This document shows positions 6,985-10,011 of a DNA stretch of 10,011 nt, in pieces (the first letter of the stretch is position 1; every line of letters starts with the position of its first letter). Origin of the DNA: Pseudohongiella sp. GTDB lineage: Bacteria > Pseudomonadota > Gammaproteobacteria > Pseudomonadales > Pseudohongiellaceae. Location of the stretch: the NCBI GenBank assembly GCA_030652635.1, contig JAUSPW010000087.1, positions 1-10,011 on the forward strand, written 5' to 3'. The notes below the pieces were generated by a model. It made no database searches, was not told the origin of the DNA, and worked only from the letters and a program-made list of their open reading frames with translations. The position numbers were made by a program, and so were the translations under genes.

Positions 6985-7182
6985 ATGAAATCCGGACTAC
7001 TGCCAGCGATCGCTATAAATTCCATAGCCATGTTGATCTCGTCTGTTCTCTATTTTAGTGAGGGCATTGATAATCGTGGCATCGAGCAACAACCAGAAGT
7101 CACACAAGCCAAGGAAGCCTTCCAGCAGCGCGCAGAGCGCACCCGGGCGGCAGCCCTGATCAATCGTGTGACGACGTCGTAA
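6985..7182 (+). CDS. Possible small membrane protein, unrecognised
   Basis: 65 residues from the ATG at 6985, or 68 from an ATG at 6976. I do not recognise a family. The N-terminal part has a Lys followed by a hydrophobic stretch (about residues 5-25: GLLPAIAINSIAMLISSVLY), which could be a membrane anchor or uncleaved signal. The rest is polar and charged (EQQPEVTQAKEAFQQR), probably helical, ending in VTTS. A purine-rich GCGGGGTG lies 7-14 bases before the start. The anchor-plus-helix pattern is what a real small membrane protein would look like, and the gene is divergent from the regulator, sharing its upstream region with the palindrome. The short length and the lack of a recognisable homologue keep the confidence low; a chance ORF is possible. 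Confidence 0.4.
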   Translation: MKSGLLPAIAINSIAMLISSVLYFSEGIDNRGIEQQPEVTQAKEAFQQRAERTRAAALINRVTTS

Positions 7183-7365
7183 TCGGCGCAATCACACGGC
7201 GGAAATCGATGTCGGCATAGCGACGGGGCACCACTGTTACCCCTGATGCGTTGTGAGCTATTCATTCCATCAGTCAATCGCTCGTCACCGCACCCGAGGC
7301 TGTGTTGCAGGCAAGGTTGCATCCGTCAAGAACCCGGACTATTCAGCCTGAATTATTCAAGCACC
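7183..7365. other. Intergenic stretch without a recognised feature
   Basis: This gap lies between the end of the small plus-strand ORF and the end of the antiporter gene at 7366. Only small imperfect inverted repeats such as TGAATAATTCA are seen near 7350, without a T tract, so no terminator can be supported for the antiporter block. If the small ORF is not real, the gene-free region extends over 6858-7365 and holds only the palindrome, the possible promoter and a five-base inverted repeat (CGGCG/CGCCG, 6879-6896) in the regulator leader. Confidence 0.5.
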
Positions 7366-9060
7366 TTAAAGAACTCGCGAGCCAACCAATAACACGACAA
7401 GAATGATGCTGACCCACAACAGCATGCTGCCGGTCGGCCACGTTCTCGCCAGTGGCCCATCAGGCCCATGGAATCGCATCCACCACGCAGGAAGTTGCCG
7501 CATGGGATCAAGTATCCGGACACGCGCTCCGTCGGACAAATTCTTCAGCAAACCTTCAAAACTGCGCCATGCAACAGGCCCGAGTTTGCGATAGAAGAAA
7601 TCAACATCAAGGCTGATTGTCAGAGTACGTTTCATCAAAGGCAGGGTCACAAAAAACGCCAGACCCGCAAACAGCAACAATTGTAATTGAGATACCAGGT
7701 GATCGGCCGTATACGGCACGTAGTCAACAGCGAACGGAAGGAATCTGTACAGCAGTTGCGGGAACACACCAATAATCACGCACGCAGCAGCAAAAATAAT
7801 CATTGCAGCCTGCATATTCCAGGACGGATCTTTGGGGCGCATGCCTGAATCTTTCTGGAAGAAAACGAACCACGGAAACTTGATACCGGCATGCAGGAAA
7901 ACACCGGCTGAGGCTGCAACCAGGCAATACCACACAAATGCCATCTCCCCGTATGCAGCACCCTGACTGATCATGGATTTAGAGATAAACCCGGAGGTGT
8001 AAGGGAAGGCAGAAATCGCCAATGCGCCGATAATGCCGCACACCGCTGTTACCGGCATTGTCCGGTACAGACCCCCAAGATCAGTACATTTACGTTTACC
8101 CGTCTGCACCATCACCGCGCCTGCACTCATTAACAACAAGGCTTTATAGATGATGTGTGCAAATGCGTGAGCGGCCACACCGTTAAGTGCAAGTTCGGTT
8201 CCGATACCGACACCAACCACCATAAATCCAACCTGGTTGACGATCGAGTAAGCCAGGATCCGGCGCATATCATTTTCCATCAACGCAAAAATGATACCGT
8301 AGAAAATCATATACAAACCAATCCAGATCAATACAGACTGGCCGGGGAACAGCAGCCACAGAGCAAGAACTGCTGTTTTTGTTGTAAATGCTGACAGGAA
8401 CACTGAGCCGGTCGGGCTGGCCTCCGGGTAAGCATCCGACAACCAGGCTGACACCGGAGGCGCTGCCGCATTAATCAGGATACCAATCAGGATCATCCAG
8501 GAGGCGAAACTCTCAAGGTGCATTGCAGCAATTTGAATCGAGCCGGTTTCAACGGCCACACCCTCAATACCGATCTTGAGAATGATGCCCCCGATCAGAT
8601 GCATTACGCCGTATCGGATACCTGCACGACGGGAAGCTTCAGTACCACCACACCAGACCACAACAGTCGAAAACAGCGCCATGAATTCCCAGAACAGGAA
8701 CATGGTGATCAGATCACCTGCAAATGACACACCGACGGCACCAGCCGCGTACGCCATTGCTGCCGAAAGCTCGGTAACCCTGGCATGCTTGAATGCAAAT
8801 AATCCGCCAATCATGCACATGCTTGCAAAAATGGTGGCGAACAGGCGCCGGACATTACTCGCCTCAACCAACTCAATTTCGTAACCCAGGAAGCGGGCGG
8901 TCAACAACACGCCATCGTCGAGATTCCAGATCATTAACAAGGTGAGCGCAGGTATGGCGACCAATACAATTGGACGCACGCTCGAACGCACCAGCGGCAC
9001 CAGCAACGCGCCGAGAATCAAAATAAATGCTGGCGTGAACATTAAATCAGAGATCGTCAT
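7366..9060 (-). CDS. MrpD/NuoL-M-type proton-conducting antiporter subunit, extended C-terminus
   Basis: 564 residues, highly hydrophobic with at least 14 predicted membrane helices. It belongs to the proton-conducting membrane transporter family shared by Mrp-type cation/proton antiporter subunits A and D and by complex I subunits NuoL/M/N. Key charges are present: Glu125 in FLFWEFMALFS (the conserved helix-5 glutamate), Lys228 in SAFTTKTAVLAL (helix 7), His298 and Lys306 in HAFAHIIYKALLL (the conserved His-Lys region), and MENDMRRILAYSIVNQVGF (261-279), the family signature loop. Relative to MrpD (roughly 490-500 residues) it has an added C-terminal part of about 70-80 residues: a charged segment with DVDFFYRKLGPVAWRSFEG (485-503) and a final membrane helix (about 545-562). 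It starts 14 bases inside the preceding 111-residue gene, and a MrpD-like paralogue lies before that, so all three should be cotranscribed. The ion carried is not readable from the sequence. Confidence 0.9.
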   Translation of the reverse strand: MTISDLMFTPAFILILGALLVPLVRSSVRPIVLVAIPALTLLMIWNLDDGVLLTARFLGYEIELVEASNVRRLFATIFASMCMIGGLFAFKHARVTELSAAMAYAAGAVGVSFAGDLITMFLFWEFMALFSTVVVWCGGTEASRRAGIRYGVMHLIGGIILKIGIEGVAVETGSIQIAAMHLESFASWMILIGILINAAAPPVSAWLSDAYPEASPTGSVFLSAFTTKTAVLALWLLFPGQSVLIWIGLYMIFYGIIFALMENDMRRILAYSIVNQVGFMVVGVGIGTELALNGVAAHAFAHIIYKALLLMSAGAVMVQTGKRKCTDLGGLYRTMPVTAVCGIIGALAISAFPYTSGFISKSMISQGAAYGEMAFVWYCLVAASAGVFLHAGIKFPWFVFFQKDSGMRPKDPSWNMQAAMIIFAAACVIIGVFPQLLYRFLPFAVDYVPYTADHLVSQLQLLLFAGLAFFVTLPLMKRTLTISLDVDFFYRKLGPVAWRSFEGLLKNLSDGARVRILDPMRQLPAWWMRFHGPDGPLARTWPTGSMLLWVSIILVVLLVGSRVL

Positions 9061-9382
9061 AATACGTATCCGGTCGTTTCAGGAACACGCCGAGCAGTTT
9101 TGCAAAAACCACCATGGCCAGACAGCTGACAAAACCAAAAATGGCATAAAAACCAAAAAAGCCATCCAAAGTGAAATAGTCATGCAAGTGAATAAAAATC
9201 TGGGCTATCACTGTCAAGGCCAGGATGACACCAAAGATCCACCAAAGCAGTCGTATCGTTGACGGGCGCACCAGCCAATGTGGTTGACCATTTTCAAGAT
9301 CAGGAACAGCTACTCGTGGCACATCCACGTAGTACGGATCATCGGCCTGTGCCGAGACCCGGGTATCTTTTTTATTGCTCAT
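9047..9382 (-). CDS. Uncharacterised two-helix membrane protein between antiporter subunits
   Basis: 111 residues. A polar N-terminal tail of about 43 residues (DDPYYVDVPRVAVPD) is followed by two membrane helices (about 43-66 and 74-101) and a short C-terminal tail with KRPDTYYDDL. I recognise no named Mrp subunit: MrpC, E, F and G have other layouts. Similar short proteins ending in an RP-x-x-YYD motif accompany Mrp-like D subunits in other proteobacteria as far as I recall, so a structural role in the same complex is a reasonable inference. The start overlaps the preceding gene by 11 bases and has a GAGAGG ribosome-binding sequence; the end overlaps the following gene by 14 bases. This packing between two antiporter subunits is the main evidence that it is real and works with them. 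Confidence 0.8.
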   Translation of the reverse strand: MSNKKDTRVSAQADDPYYVDVPRVAVPDLENGQPHWLVRPSTIRLLWWIFGVILALTVIAQIFIHLHDYFTLDGFFGFYAIFGFVSCLAMVVFAKLLGVFLKRPDTYYDDL

Positions 9383-10011
9383 TTATGACCATTCCTCTCA
9401 CAATCTGACTTTCCAGATCCAGTACCGGCCCGTTAAAGAAGAAGAACAGGATAGTCAATGTCGCTGTAAAACAAAGCGCTACAACCATCGAGACAGGTGC
9501 TTCCTGGTGATCATAAGCCGGGGCCACGTCTTCCTTCTTGAAGAAAGCGTTAAATATGATTGGCAAAAAGTACGCGGCGTTTAATGCGGTGGAAATAGTC
9601 AGTACGGCCAGCACAAAATAATTTTCGAGCTGGAAAGCACCCGCAATAATAAACCACTTTGAAACAAAACCAGCGGTAGGCGGCACGCCAATCATCGACA
9701 GAGCACCCACTGCAAAAGCAACCATGGTAAAAGGCATACGATACCCGATGCCATTAAGCTGTGTAATTTCAGTCTTTTTGGACGCAACGTAAATCGCGCC
9801 CGCAGTAAAGAAGAGGGTAATTTTTGCGAACGCATGTGCTGCGATATGAATGGCAGCACCTATTTCCGAAAATGGCGCAAGTGCCATGGTCGCCATCACA
9901 ATATAACTAAGCTGGCCTATGGTGGAATATGCCAGCAAGCGTTTTATATTGGTCTGACGGAGTGCGATACACGAGGCTGCAACGATTGTGAACCCCGCGA
10001 GGTAGACTGCT
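9372..10011 (-). CDS. MrpD/NuoL-M-type antiporter subunit, C-terminal part (5' end beyond window)
   Basis: The last 212 residues are visible and the frame is open to the window edge. A TTG at 9938 could be taken for a start, but upstream codons in frame give AVYLAGFTIVAAS and LRQTNIKRLLAYS, the conserved family loop joined to a helix, so the real start is outside. Features: QTNIKRLLAYSTIGQLSY, the conserved His/Lys region HAFAKITLFFTAGAIYV, and GVPPTAGFVSKW, which is typical of D-type subunits. About six helices remain, and the C-terminus is short (RGMVINEQ), unlike the paralogue at 7366. It is the first of three overlapping genes here and is followed by the 111-residue protein with an 11-base overlap. 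Mrp D subunit is the best call; a complex I-like or hydrogenase-linked subunit of the same family is the alternative. Confidence 0.88.
   Translation of the reverse strand, partial: AVYLAGFTIVAASCIALRQTNIKRLLAYSTIGQLSYIVMATMALAPFSEIGAAIHIAAHAFAKITLFFTAGAIYVASKKTEITQLNGIGYRMPFTMVAFAVGALSMIGVPPTAGFVSKWFIIAGAFQLENYFVLAVLTISTALNAAYFLPIIFNAFFKKEDVAPAYDHQEAPVSMVVALCFTATLTILFFFFNGPVLDLESQIVRGMVINEQ

Noticed and set aside
6879..7192. The 10-base word CGGCGCAATC occurring at 6879 and again near 7183
   Set aside because: It is too short and isolated to be a meaningful repeat or an element boundary.
7050..7322. A 90-codon minus-strand frame downstream of the antiporter gene
   Set aside because: It is rich in Cys and Arg, has no domain-like pattern, and overlaps the more plausible small plus-strand frame.
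7300..7365. Terminator after the antiporter block
   Set aside because: Only short, imperfect inverted repeats with one-base loops and no T tract are present.
9936..9938. TTG start for the first antiporter subunit
   Set aside because: The frame continues upstream with conserved family sequence to the window edge, so this codon is an internal leucine.

Overview
The window looks like part of a gammaproteobacterial chromosome of moderate GC content. The best clue is an elongation factor P (EF-P) of the Arg32 type next to EarP, the enzyme that rhamnosylates that arginine. This pair is known from Pseudomonas and relatives and from some betaproteobacteria such as Neisseria. No mobile element, CRISPR array, rRNA or tRNA was seen.

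Layout, left to right. (1) 1-465, minus strand: the N-terminal part of an exported class A beta-lactamase-like serine hydrolase, cut by the window edge. (2) 629-2269, plus strand: a lipoprotein of the N-acyl-D-amino-acid deacylase (amidohydrolase) family, divergent from gene 1. (3) 2291-2887, minus: an exported redoxin-fold protein. (4) 2988-6857, minus: a tightly packed block transcribed in the order OmpR-type response regulator, sensor histidine kinase, earP, efp, ending at a hairpin terminator (2945-2975). The junctions are TAATG, ATGA and ATGA, so the four genes probably share one message with translational coupling. (5) 6858-7365: an intergenic stretch with a perfect 6-5-6 palindrome, a possible regulator promoter and a possible 65-residue membrane peptide on the plus strand. 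(6) 7366-10011, minus: three overlapping genes of a multisubunit cation/proton antiporter (Mrp-like) or complex I-like locus, namely a MrpD-type subunit running off the window, an uncharacterised two-helix membrane protein of 111 residues, and a second MrpD-type subunit with an extended C-terminus.

How the parts work together. EarP transfers rhamnose from dTDP-rhamnose to Arg32 of EF-P, which then relieves ribosome stalling at polyproline stretches. The linkage of an envelope-sensing two-component system to earP-efp is the most interesting arrangement here; that the sensor controls EF-P supply or modification is inference. The antiporter genes would encode parts of a membrane ion-translocating complex whose other subunits lie upstream, outside the window. 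The serine hydrolase, deacylase and redoxin are all predicted to be exported and look like envelope functions.
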